Under the pieces are notes generated by a model. The model did no database searches. It saw only the letters and a program-made list of their open reading frames with translations, and was not told where the DNA came from. A DNA stretch of 64,000 nt from Paracentrotus lividus (Eukaryota; Echinodermata; Echinoidea; Camarodonta; Echinidae). Of this stretch, positions 25,401-36,365 are shown piece by piece; position 1 is the first letter of the stretch, and each line of letters starts with the position of its first letter. The stretch covers positions 17,625-81,624 of the forward strand of contig CALNVZ010000030.1 in assembly GCA_940671915.1 (NCBI GenBank), in the 5' to 3' direction. The translations under genes and the position numbers were made by a program.

Positions 25401-25799
25401 TCACAGAAACAACTAAAGATGCGCTTAGTGATAAAGTTCTGATATTATTACGTAATAATACATAAAATACCTATGACACATAATAATAAGAATGTATGTC
25501 AAATATTAATACAAAATCAAGTATAAATTAGATATTTGAAAAATGTTATGCAAAGTCTAGTCATTTCTGAGAAGTCACAAAATGATTATGTGATAAAAAA
25601 TACACATTGTAGCACTAGTAAACGTATTGGTAATAACATTATGTATTACAGGAACCGCTGGGAGACCGTTAATTAAGAGTAGAAGAGGCTACCGTGAGTA
25701 ATAAGTGAAATTATTATATAATCATTAACGGAAGAACGTGTACCCACTCAAGAATCCAGATCCTTATTCATTCCTCACCTCAAAACTCCTACTTTTAAA

Positions 25800-26150
25800 A
25801 TTACCCGTAGTTCCGCGTTCTTCTTTCTTCAGCTGAGTTGTATCTTCCCCCGAACATACATACTCTATATCATCGACTGAGTGCCCGGGTAGACAGAAGT
25901 GTCTAGCAACGGGAGGTCAGCGCGCTTTTTCTGGATAGAGGATTTGTGGTTATTGAATCTCATCCTGAATTTTGTGTATTTTACCAAATTAGATGGCATT
26001 GGGACAGCGCGCGCAGATCAAACAGTACAATATGTTACTGGCATCACAGTCGTATCTCTGTGGATGCAGAATGACATTCTCAGAGATCTTGACTGTGCTG
26101 CCAGTAACTATATGTTTACATATTTGGAATCTGGGTTTGTCGCAAGGGTG
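25800..26150 (-). pseudogene. GIY-YIG endonuclease remnant of the Penelope-like element
   Basis: This is the reverse complement counterpart of the better-preserved plus-strand copy at 27,240-27,640, sitting directly downstream of the RT as in EN-containing Penelope-like elements. The cysteine-bearing start (near 26,060) and the region equivalent to NAIYIGET (near 25,990) are recognisable only by alignment to the other copy. Small deletions destroy the frame. Its role would be target-site nicking for retrotransposition. Confidence 0.6.
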
Positions 26151-26329
26151 TTGCCTCCAGGAGGCCTCGGTGTACGGAGTTTGGTGTTACAAGCAATTTT
26201 CTGAGATTGGGAGGCTGTCGCTGGGCATGCAGAGGTCGTTCACCAACTTTTCCTCTAGCTTTGGATCAAGAGTCAACGTTGACCACTCCTGCCTGACTTC
26301 CTTGAAGAATTTCTTCGTTTCAGGATGGT

Positions 26330-27165
26330 AAGTGGCTACAAGAAGGGACACGTGTCTTAATCATCTACTAAACGTTCCGTGTTAAGTAGATCATTACGCG
26401 ATTTAGCTTTAAACTCTCCGAATGGTTCTGGAGATCAATTTAGGAGGATAGCCTCTCTTGATGAATTGTTCTTCCTAGTTTCAGGACTTCCCTGTCAAAC
26501 TCATCCTCTTTCGAGATGATGCGGCGGGAAACGGAGCATCTGACTATAGACAATTGATTGTTTTATGTGTTGTGTGGATGGAAGAATCAAACCTCAGATA
26601 TGAGAAGGAATCAGTGGGTTTACGGTAGCACGGATGAGTTCAGAGTGCTGTAACGCCTGGTCATAGAAACGGACAATCGAGGAAGTTGATTTCCTTCTTA
26701 GAACTTTCCATGGTGAATTTAATGCTATCACTACACGAATTAAAGTCGTTGTGGAAAGTGGTCAGTGTGTCGATTGGATGCTCCCAAATCATGATATGTC
26801 ATCTATATACCGAACATAGAGTGCCGGTTTCTGAGGATGGTTTGACAGAAATTCCTCTTCAAGTATAGCCATGAAGATATTGGAATAAGCAGGTGCCATC
26901 TTAGTCCCATGGCTGTACCCTGCTTTTGAAGGTAGTGACTGTCATCATACTGGAAATGATTATGTGTTAGTATGAATTCTACCATATTAGCTAAAGCCTC
27001 TACGTCAAGATTCTCGTCACATAATCATGCCTATGTAGAAATTGGCGGATAGCCTGGACACCTTCTCTGTGGGGAATATTAGTGTATAGACTCTTAACAT
27101 CCATGGTGACGAGGGTGGAACCAGGGGCAAGTTGGACTGAATCGATCCGTCAGCAGGAGTGGTCA
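26330..27165 (-). pseudogene. Penelope-like reverse transcriptase remnant
   Basis: The minus-strand translation, crossing several frameshifts, shows the family's landmarks in order. These are MDVKSLYTNIPHREG near 27,100-27,060; ALANMVEFILTHNHFQYDD near 26,995-26,940; LQKQGTAMG near 26,925; LEEEFLSNHPQKPAL near 26,865-26,830; RYIDD, the catalytic Asp pair, near 26,815; and MESSKKEINFLD near 26,700. TNIP, QGTAMG and YIDD are typical of Penelope-like RTs, which use target-primed reverse transcription. Nothing upstream of the TNIP motif is present because the inverted segment begins there. Several single-base indels interrupt the frame; copy-to-copy differences suggest some are sequencing errors. 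Confidence 0.82.
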
Positions 27166-27239
27166 ACGTTGACTCTTGATCCAAGCTAGAGGAAATAGTT
27201 GGTGAACGACCTCTGCATGCCCAGCGACAGCCTCCAATC

Positions 27240-27640
27240 TCAGAAAATTGCTTGTAGCACCAAACTCCGTACACGAGGCCTCCTGGAGGCAACACCCTTG
27301 CGACAAACCCAGATGCCAATATGTAAACATATAGTTACTGGCAGTTCAGTCAAGATCTCTGAGAATGTCATTCTGCATCCACAGAGATACGACTGTGATG
27401 CCAGTAATATTGTACTGTTTGATCTGCGCGCGCTGTCCAATGCCATCTATATTGGTGAAACTAGCACAAAATTCAGGATGAGATTCAATAACCACAATCC
27501 TCTATCAGAAAAAGCGCCTGACCTCCCAGTTGCTAGACACTTCTGTCTACCCGGGCACTCAGTCGATGATATTAGAGTATGTATGTTCGGGGGAAGATAC
27601 AACTCAGCTGAAGAAAGAAGATCGCGGAACTACGGGTAAT
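27240..27640 (+). pseudogene. GIY-YIG endonuclease domain, inverted copy
   Basis: A 146-residue open frame (27,199-27,639) whose C-terminal two thirds carry the Penelope-type GIY-YIG signature. It shows CDASNIVLFDLRALSNAIYI followed by GET (the YIG half of the motif), then FRMRFNNH with the catalytic-type Arg and the conserved NNH, then PVARHFCLPGHSVDDIRV, and finally RRSRNYG. PVARHF...PGHS is typical of the domain C-terminal to the RT in these elements. It lies opposite in strand to the RT at 26,330-27,165, so it belongs to the inverted flanking copy, not to an expressed fusion. The first ~55 residues overlap non-conserved sequence. It is intact as a domain but lacks its RT partner. Confidence 0.78.
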
Positions 27641-28045
27641 TGTTAAAAGTAGGAGTTTTGAGGGTGAGGGAATGAATAAGGATCTGGGATTCTTGAGTGG
27701 GTACACGTTCTTCCGTTAATGATTATAATATTTTCACTTATTACTCACGTAGCCTCTTCTACTCTTAATTAACTGGTCTCCCAGCGGTTCCTGTAATACA
27801 TAATGTGTATTACCAATACGTTTACTAGTGCTACAATGTGTAGTTTTTATCACATAATTCATTTTGTGACTTCTCAGAAATGACTAGACTTTGCATAACA
27901 TTTTTCAAATATCTAATTTATACTTTGATTTGTATTAATATTTTGACATACATTCTTATTTATTATTGTGTCATAGGTATTTTATGTATTATTACGTAAT
28001 AATCAGTAACTTTATCACTAAGCGCATCTTTAGTTGTTTCTGTGA

Positions 28046-28112
28046 AGGGAGCGCATCCTCAGCCAGCTGTCATAGCAACTGCATGCACCTGCTGCTCTGA
28101 GAAATGCGCTCC
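28046..28112. repeat. Long hairpin in inverted Penelope terminal segment
   Basis: Same stem-loop as 25,335-25,400 in the opposite orientation, GGGAGCGCATCCTCAG pairing with CTGAGAAATGCGCTCC, with a few indels in the stem. Confidence 0.65.
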
Positions 28113-28145
28113 GTAATATAATACTGTTCATTGTAAATATTTCTT

Positions 28146-28176
28146 CCTGAGGAAGACGGAGGCACCCGTCGAAAAT
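28146..28176 (+). ncRNA. Hammerhead-like core in Penelope terminal segment (right copy)
   Basis: Inverted counterpart of the 25,271-25,306 motif: CTGAGGA, A, GACGG, AGGCAC, CCGTC, GAAA on the plus strand. The loop is two bases shorter, but the boxes and helix are preserved. A more corrupted version is at about 10,642-10,675. Confidence 0.38.
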
Positions 28177-28610
28177 GAGCAAATCTAATAAAAATTGGCG
28201 AAAATGCATTACAACATTTTGTTTTTTGTTTGATTCACATGCCAATACGTGAAACTCTATGATGTTTGTATATATACAGTATATATGTAGATATCAGCTT
28301 GAATTATCACGATGTAAATGTATAAATACTGATGTCCAAGAATTATGGCGTTCAAGTGTCAAAAGAAATACCCAACTCGAAATAAGCAAAACAAACCATT
28401 GAGACAGGTTTATGGCATAACCTGTATAAGTACATGTATGTATAAATCAAGATATAAACAAGAAAATACCTGAGTTACAATAATTTTATGATTTACATCT
28501 CACATTTGGATGAAAACATACATCCATTTGTACAAAATTAGTTTTTGATTATTTTATTTATTTTATTTCCAGGAAAAGGACAACAAGAGTATGTACATAA
28601 GAAAGAAATT

Positions 28611-28687
28611 ACCCCGACTAGTGCCTGAGGATGACTAAAAGAAAAACTAGTTTCTGTTAAGAAGCTCTCCTCACTAGTCGGGGTTTA
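28611..28687. repeat. Isolated strong hairpin
   Basis: ACCCCGACTAGTG, then GAGGA, pairs with TCCTC and CACTAGTCGGGGT around a ~35-nt loop. It lies in otherwise AT-rich sequence about 400 bp from the Penelope end. The stem is preserved in copy A with single-base losses. Confidence 0.6.
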
Positions 28688-29798
28688 CAGTAATTACATG
28701 TGTATACAATAAATAAAATCAGTATAAAATAGCAATAACTTTTAAATGCGTTACTTATTAAAACCAAAATCTAATAATAAATATTAATTATTTCCATGTG
28801 CTATTATTATGTATTTAAATATCCATCAGCTGACGATGGTGATATTTGTTGCTAATTTGTAGAATAGATATATAAAAACATAAAATATTGCTTATTATGT
28901 CTGATAAAAAAAATACAAGAGCTAAAATACGAATTTTAAAAAATAAAATAAATAAAATAATAATAATAATAATAAATACTTATATGGTGAATACTTTGTC
29001 GTATAATTCAAAAGCATGACCCAGTTAAAATTTCTCTTGATAATTTCATAAAATGTGTTCTACTCAATACAATACTGCTGTTCAAGTATCATACAAAACT
29101 GAATAAGGAAAGACAATACATATGGCTTACCCTGTATACGCATATAAACATATATATGAAAATGCAAGAGTAAAAAGATTTTGGCAAATAACATAGCTCA
29201 GTGCTTAAAAAAAAAAAAACAAAAAAAAACAGACAAACAAATAAAAGCACTTTATATTAATAATTATATATAATAAATAAAGGTTAAAAAAATTAACAAA
29301 TGAGCCAGTTGATATACAGTATATGGCTCATAAGAATGAGGAAATACATTCCAATCCCATTGTAATGAGGTACTTGGGACAGAGCCAAATACCTTGTGAT
29401 CATGATACCTAATATGGAACACATAGGCATATAGACACACATGTGCATGTTTGATATTGAACCAGGAAATTTGCTTTGTTAAAAAAGAAGTAATAAATAC
29501 ACAAGAAATAATGCCTTACATGTATGTACATAATGCTGAAAAGTACTGAAATAAACTTTGGTGTGGATATACGTGTACATATAGTAATACTGTTGGTTAA
29601 ATATGGCAAGGTATCATGAAAAATAGCAGAGTAAAAATCAGCCAAAGATACTTGTACATTCCACTCCTGTTATAGTGAACTGCTCAAGACCAAGCCAAAT
29701 GCACATATACTCATGTGTACATTTTTGTCATTCAGACTAGAATAGCCTCATCAAACGAAGTCACATTGTGTTTGTGCTTCCTTGTAATAGTTGGAGTA

Positions 29799-30769
29799 GG
29801 GTACATGCAGGTAATATGGGCCACCTGAAGCAAATCATGTGGTGACCGTCGACCGGTGACCGATGACCGGTATGAGCACCATAATATTGTTCATATGAAC
29901 TGTATACGAAAATATATCGTCGTGAGAGCATCTGATGCCGAAATTTCTCTGAGAAAATTGCTGAAAACCAACACGGTAGGTAAAACTTACGGCATTTTTT
30001 TACCCTGATGTAAAATTTGATGTTTCACAGAATGTGATGGTAAAAGAATGTTTGAGGGGGTAACCTCAATTGTTTTGTATATTTAGTAAGCTTATAGTTT
30101 CATTTTGATCATACTAGCGTGTACAGGTCAATTTGTTTTAGTGAGGGGGTGCAATGTGGCATTGAATGCTTGCCTGACACAGCAATATTAGTGCAGGTAA
30201 TATGGGACATCCAAAATGGCGGAAATGATTCTGGTACTTAGTATTGGGATGAGGCATCAATCTCTTTGCCACGATTTTTTGGAGTATATTCACAGTAAAT
30301 AGTTAATATAAATAACTTATTGTAGGCCTATATTGACTTGTATGATGAAAATAATATTTAAATAATATTTAAAAAAAAGAAATAATATACAAAATACATA
30401 ACAATGAAATATATAGTCAAAGGATTTACTGAAGGGTCTTATAATTTCAAATTATATCTTAAAGTTAATGATTTTCAACATTTTAAGCCAATTCCAGACA
30501 TGGTATAGCCATTGTCGTTTTTTAAACATACATTAAATACATGTGCCCATATTACCTGCACATGCAGGTAATATGGGCACTTTGGTAATGACGTCAACAT
30601 TTGAATATTGCAGACAGGGGGGTTGGTGATAATTGTTTTTCTTCACAATAAAAGTTAGAGCAGTAGTTATTGATTCATATAAACAAAGATCATAGACTGT
30701 GTATCATTTCGTAATTTTATGCAAATTAGGCAAATGAGCTTAGGGTACCCATATTACCTGCATGTACCC
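29799..30769 (+). mobile_element. 971-bp MITE with GGGTACATGCAGG termini, uninterrupted copy
   Basis: Terminal inverted repeats are GGGTACATGCAGGTAATATG and its complement at the right end. TA is directly outside both ends (29,797-29,798 and 30,770-30,771). Internal copies of the CAGGTAATATGGG word lie near 30,195 and as a palindrome near 30,543-30,583. Near 29,850 there is an ACCGGTGACC cluster where several assembly breaks in this window occur. No transposase was seen. This copy has an unoccupied TTAA at 30,459-30,462, where other copies carry a piggyBac-like insertion. Confidence 0.82.
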
Positions 30770-30859
30770 TACACTGTATTATAACTATTGACAGACAGAC
30801 AAGAAATAATAGCGTCAGTACGCATTATGAGCCAAGGTATACAATACTGACAAGCGAGA

Positions 30860-30961
<102 letters not shown>

Positions 30962-31014
30962 AAGACACTGTGGAGTTAAATAAAACAAATTCAATCATTC
31001 CTGTACATCCACAC

Positions 31015-31860
31015 CTAATATTCATAAAGTACATGACCATTGATTTTGAAAATGGATAACAGAAAGCTGGAATTATACTCGATCCATTTATTCAAAAAAA
31101 ATAATGAAGTGATGCATTGGATGATCAATTTTGACTGACACGCGAAAGGAATAACCACTCTGTCGCCCCGAAATAGGCATTGATCAATCACTAATAACTC
31201 ATTGCGAATTACATAGAATGAATTCATGTCATTATCTGTATGCATTCTTTGACCAACCATTGAGAACATACAAGTATGAAATCACATGCTGTAGCGTTGA
31301 ATCACTTGCGGTTGCCTGGTAAAGCTCAGATTTTGTGACTGAAGCATTTGCGAAAATTGCATTAATTCTCTGAATAATGACTTCCTCGTCATAATCCACG
31401 ATCTCCTCAATGTATGAACATGGTAAGTGCGTCGGCAGCGGTACTGTATGTACTCTACAGTGTAGTTGAACCTCATCAGACGTGTTGCCCATTCTGCGAT
31501 TCGCATAGTCTGGCGTCCAGACCCTCTTCACGACAACACGGTTGTAAAAGACTGACGATCGGTACGTACGTAACACATAATGTCGTCCCTGATGTACTGA
31601 AACCATTTCTCACAGGCCCAGAGGCCAGGTACGATAGAGCCTCTTTCTCACCAACTGAGTACTGCTAAGAGAATGCGATGCGAAAGCGACCAGAAATTTG
31701 CCTCCATCTTTCACTTGAAGTAGAAATATGACCAGCCTGTATGCTGACGCGTCTGTAGTAACGATGTAGTACGAAGCCAAACCCAAGAATGAGTGTAGTG
31801 AAGGAACATTTGTAGGCACTGGTGCATTGCGAATCGCATCCACATGTAAGCAAAACAGTT
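31015..31860 (-). pseudogene. Ty3/gypsy LTR-retrotransposon pol remnant
   Basis: The minus strand carries, in order, an RT C-terminal piece with AIRNAPVPTNVPSL and FLGLASYY (about 31,840-31,770), then after an apparent deletion the RNase H start with TTDAS (about 31,760) and ILLQVKDGGK...FASHSLS. An RLMRFNYTVEYI block at the RNase H end follows near 31,470-31,440, then an integrase-leading region with RNELLVIDQCLFRGDRVVIP (about 31,215-31,150). This order is that of Ty3/gypsy pol. Frameshifts and an internal deletion break it. No LTRs, gag or integrase catalytic core were found. It is an old, inactive fragment. Confidence 0.8.
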
Positions 31861-31958
31861 AAATCTCGACATCATGAGATACATGTAGAGTTAGCTTGTA
31901 AATGCTGTAGTCCCCACTGTATGACACCTTTGTGTACTAGTGTATTGCCATGTTCTCT

Positions 31959-32343
31959 TACACTGTAAAAAAAAATGAGTAAAATCTTACCCAATACTGA
32001 GCAAAAAGGTAACTCGCGTGAAATTGAGTAAAAAATATTACTCATGCAGTAGAGCCAAATGTTACTCAGAAAAGAGTAACTTTTAGTCATCTATGTATCA
32101 TTCCTAGCTTCGAAAGGAGTAAACAATTAGTTTACTCATTTTCTTCCGAGTTACCTTTTTACTAGCTCTGTTAAGCGTAAACAAAATTTACTCCGTTGGG
32201 ACTAAAGCATAATTATGTTTACTCATTTTTTTGCGCGTTATCTTTTTACTAGCTCTGTTAAGCGTAAACAAAATTTACTCCGTTGGGAGTAAAGCATTAG
32301 TTTACTCATTTTCTTGCGAGTTACCTTTCTTTTTTACAGTGTA
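31959..32343 (+). mobile_element. Small MITE with TACACTGTAAAAAA termini
   Basis: The left end TACACTGTAAAAAA and the right end TTTTTTACAGTGTA are exact inverted repeats. Inside are about 2.4 tandem units of ~86 bp (starts near 32,126, 32,211 and 32,297) containing TTTACTCATTTT, GTTACCTTTTTACTAGC and AAACAAAATTTACTCCGTTG. It is 385 bp with no coding capacity. Confidence 0.75.
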
Positions 32344-34914
32344 CAGTGGCAAATCCAGGCAGTGTGTGTGTGTGGGAAGGGGGGGGGGAGGTACCTGTCT
32401 GCTCTTCAAATGATAGTCTGCGCTGATAAAGAAAAAAAAATAGACAAATGAATTGGATAGTTTTTCATTGTATTGTTTTCTAATTCTACCCATATGATTT
32501 CATTCAGAACATTTCAATCATTTGCTCTTTACCTATCAAATGAACGGTTTACTTCTGAAAAAAAGCACTTCTACATGTAGTTTAACTCTGTTTGAATAAA
32601 ATGTGAAAACCTACCTGTCTACGTGACCATAAATGCGACTTTGCAAGTGAGTGTCTTGTATCCTAAACATGCTTTGTAAATTCACAAATTTACTTCATAT
32701 ACCGAAATGTCCTTCTTTAGAACTTCAATCATAATGTGCAGATTCTATTAACACAGGGAACTTTAAATGTAAACATTTGTTGAAGCATTTTTACCAGTCA
32801 TTAAACTACAGTTGTGTTACACTCATTAAATACCAAAGTGTGTCTTGAATGACCCAATCATATGCAGTAAATACTACGCCTACAAATAACAATGATAAAT
32901 AATATATTTCACTCACTCTTGTTGATTTGTGGCCAAGAAACAATTTCACATGTAGCTACATCTGGTGGAGATATTTCTTCTTTTCTACCAGAAGACTATG
33001 AAGGTCATTTTGAGAATATGAGAAGAAAATAAATGAATAAATACGGTAAAAAAATAAACAAAAATTATTGAAAGTCAAATAAGCGGTCCTCCAAATGTAT
33101 GGATAATCTGTTTTTAATATACTATGTATTAAAATAGATTAATTGATTACAATTTCTTTCCACCATACTAGTACAAGTTAAAAACTGTTAATTTAGAAAT
33201 ATTATTGTATTCCATTAAATAATGAACTTAAGTCTTTCTAATTGCTACAGTGTATTCATGCCATTAATCAATTTGTATCTATTGGTTATACCCTTTCATG
33301 AATATCACATGAAATGAAATTTTGATAACAATTTTAAGTTGAATCATAACAGAATCCAACACAATTAAATAGCATTCATGGGCCCAATGATTATTGAATG
33401 ATGTAATTACTGATTAATATTTAACAAGTATTGCAGTTATGTGATGAGACATTTATACCATATTGATTGAAGGCCATGATCCATACTTATCAGCATTGTT
33501 GATTTTCAGTTTGTGGTATTTTTACTTTTGCTAGTTTTTTACTTGATTTTCATCATTATAATGAACATATTTCAATTTAGGTTATTTCTTTATTGGACTC
33601 TGAAAAGATAATTATAAATGATTTGATTGAATTACAAACCTTCATTCTTCAAGGACGTGAGCAGTCACAATAATTTCCCTACACTGCTATTGAAGCTCCA
33701 CACGCATGAACTCAGCCAGGGGTGGTAGTATGGTTGCTCCTATTATGGTGGAGAGCCTCCGTCATTCATTTTCTTTCCACTGTTTACAAATCTAAAGAAA
33801 AAAAAATAATATGTCAGAATTGAACACTCTTCAGTTTAATTATCAAGTTCACATTAATGCCCACACTACTTCTCCTTCTTCCTACACTGTTCTCGGAGAT
33901 CTGCAAACTATATAGTCGTGAGTGTAGATCTATGCCTTTCGTCTTCGGCTGTTGAAATTGTTGTTTAAAAGTATTCAAGTTTGAGAGGAAAGGATAGAGG
34001 TATGGGCAATGTGAACTTTATGAAGAAAGAGAAGAGTTAGCATGTTCAGCTTATCATATAGTTTTGAAGGAAGCATAAGGTGGGTTAGGAAGAAGTATAG
34101 CTTTCGTGAATGCTAAGCCATCATTGAGTTGGTAAAATGCATGAGTGGTTTTCAATATAATGCACATGTCTGCGTATCAGAATGCAATAAATAAAATATA
34201 AATGCTAATAATTTAATAGGCCTAATGTCAATGGGATACTTTGTTTAATTTATCACAGAATAGATAACCATAAAGGACGACATGACGGCAGGAAACAAAA
34301 ATAGTATTTAATATTTCATTTGGTATACATGAAATTACTCTGGACAAACACAACGTCTAACAGTTAATTAAACTTTGTAGGAGCTTCATGTCATGATATA
34401 GGCTTAGAGTCTACAAAATAAATAGCTTGCTACAATTAAGCACTCGAAGCACGACGTCAATACTTTGGTATTTGGCTAACTACAAGCAGTTAATTTCATG
34501 AATCATGTGCAGAATCTATTTAACAAACACAAAATATAGATCTACACTAGATCTAGACTACAGCCATCATAATCATATAGCCTAAACTGGATGTTGCAGG
34601 CTAACATTAGATTAATTGAAAAACTAACGCCTAATCATGGCAACACAAATCACAATGTAAATGAAAATGTAGTAGGGTCTACAGACAAATGCATGTTCTT
34701 AAAAAAAGTAGATCTAACTTCTGTAAGTAGAACGTTAGAACTTTTCATCATCAAACTAAAGTTCAAAATTACATTATTTGGGCTCAAATTTCTACAGATT
34801 CATATTTGTTAACATATGGCAGATCTACTTATTGAACAAATGTATTAGGGCAAACATGAGGGTAATCTTAATGGAAATATACCCAGTTATTGTATGTCTG
34901 GACAGGTTGTGTGT
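32344..34914. other. Sequence without recognised gene or element
   Basis: AT-rich and comparatively clean. From 32,941 it is mirrored at 57,215-59,184 with few differences. It has scattered TAGGCCTA and AGATCTA words. I see no supported exon or RNA gene. Confidence 0.5.
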
Positions 34915-35497
34915 CCGGACAAATGATTTTGACTAGCCATGATTTGAGACGATTTACAAGCAATCTTTTCGTAGTATTTTCAGACATGCCAAGTTAAAAA
35001 AAAAAAAAATTGTGTGAGATCATTTGCATCGGGTTTGAAAGCGGCGCGCGTTACCACAAGTGTGCGCGCGCATATTTGTACACAAAGGAGGCGCGTGCGC
35101 ACGCTACACATGTTGCACGTAGTAAGCTATCTTGCTTATAACGATCCCCTGCATGAAAACATCGCACTCGCAGGAATTGATTCGCGACAAAACTGCCAAT
35201 ATTTAGGGTTTTGAGGCTCCAAAAGGGTAAAAAATCTATTATAATGCTACTTTTTCACCTATCGTATCCAGATTGCGTGAGAAATGGGGTGTTCTGCGTG
35301 AGATCGTGAGACGGGCCCCAATTGCGTGATTCTCACACAAGATGCGTGAGACTTGGCATGTATTTTGGAACAAAATGTTAGAAAATATTCTACAGATGAA
35401 ATATTGATGAAGATAAGAATTATTCAATATATATTTTTGCTTAATCCTGAGAAAAACAAGCAAGCTTCATTTTTGTTAAGTGTCCGGACAACCAACC
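34915..35497 (+). mobile_element. TGTCCGGACA-ended element (left arm)
   Basis: It starts GGTTGTGTGTCCGGACA and ends with TGTCCGGACAACCAACC, imperfect inverted repeats of ~18 bp enclosing 583 bp. Inside are GTGTGCGCGCGC near 35,060 and several GCGTGAGA/TCTCAC words near 35,274-35,350. No clear target duplication was seen. Mirrored at 56,625-57,210. Confidence 0.5.
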
Positions 35498-36340
35498 CCC
35501 CATCCTACAACATAAACAATCGTTCATCACGTGCATGTCAACACAAACACTACGCAGATTTATGTACATGGGTTCTCACTGAATTCACAATGTCACACTG
35601 GCTGCACTGCAGAAGATATTTTGAACAGCAATTTGACAAGATAAAATCATGATATATGCGATTTCACAAATGAAAATGCTACAAGAATTAGTTGAATACT
35701 ACAATTTCTTACCTTACAAGAGGTGACATACTGAAGTTGAGTGACTTTAACTGTATTTTGCACTAACTGTTAGCAGTAGCACTGTGCTCCAACTGCCAAA
35801 ATATGCTCGATCGCCACGAAATTCAAATCTAGTGTGCACACATATGCACTGCGCATGCGCAAACCTTGTGCATACTGTGTAGTCTGTTGTATTCAGACCA
35901 ATTAATTGCACTGTTGTGGTTGGGTTTAGTTATCCCATCAATCAACCCCTAACAAAGAATTAAAAATATTGAGTATGGCGGGGTGCTAATATATCAAAAG
36001 TATTTACCGAAATTTATCCCCATAGGACCCTATAGTGTTGCTAAACATGATTGTAGATTAATAGTTGCTGCTGATTTATTTATTTATTTTTATTTATTTA
36101 TTTTATTTATTTATTATTATTCTTTTTTGGAGGGGGAGGAGGCGGGAGAGTGCTTAACTGAAATATATTGCCCCTATACGGAGTTCAAAGCAATATGTCA
36201 TCCTACAGCCCTCTTATAGCAACTTGCTTATAGGCTATTTATGATGGGGTTCTCCCAGAGAAATTCGGCATCAGAATGCATCTCACGACGAATATATTTT
36301 CCGTATACAGTTCATAATGAACAATATTATGGGGCTCACA

Positions 36341-36365
36341 NNNNNNNNNNNNNNNNNNNNNNNNN
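36341..36365. other. Assembly gap (25 N) next to a misplaced MITE scrap
   Basis: Exactly 25 N. To its left, 36,250-36,340 (CAGAGAAATTCGGCATCAG to GGGGCTCACA) belongs to the GGGTACATGCAGG MITE (compare 29,880-29,950 reverse-complemented). The mirror arm has no such sequence here, so the scrap and gap look like a wrong join. Confidence 0.97.

Larger units (their letters stand above)
25222..28225 (-). mobile_element. Penelope-like retroelement, copy B, with inverted ends
   Basis: This is a Penelope-like element read on the minus strand: RT (27,165 to 26,330), then a GIY-YIG endonuclease remnant (26,150 to 25,800), then a 3' terminal segment (to 25,222). Upstream of the RT, the 3' part (GIY-YIG plus terminal segment) is repeated in inverted orientation, 27,165-28,225. 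The outer ends are complementary: ATGTTGTAATGCATTTTCGC at 25,229 and GCGAAAATGCATTACAACAT at about 28,198. The inversion joint is at about 27,165, at AGTCAACGTTGACT-like sequence. Inverted or partial 5' copies are known for Penelope-family insertions. All frames are broken, so it is inactive as read. Confidence 0.85.
18066..29947 (+). repeat. Direct duplication, copy B (~12 kb)
   Basis: Second copy of the block at 1-12,460. It is cleaner than copy A over the Penelope-like element (25.2-28.2 kb), where reading frames are recognisable over longer stretches. It contains its own 25-N gap at 22,979-23,003, where copy A reads through without a gap. Beyond 29,947 it continues into a MITE interior that copy A lacks because copy A is cut by a gap. 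Confidence 0.93.

Noticed and set aside
25899-26331. Plus-strand frames over the left half of Penelope copy B
   Set aside because: They are antisense of the GIY-YIG region, and the inverted half yields the same shadow on the other strand.
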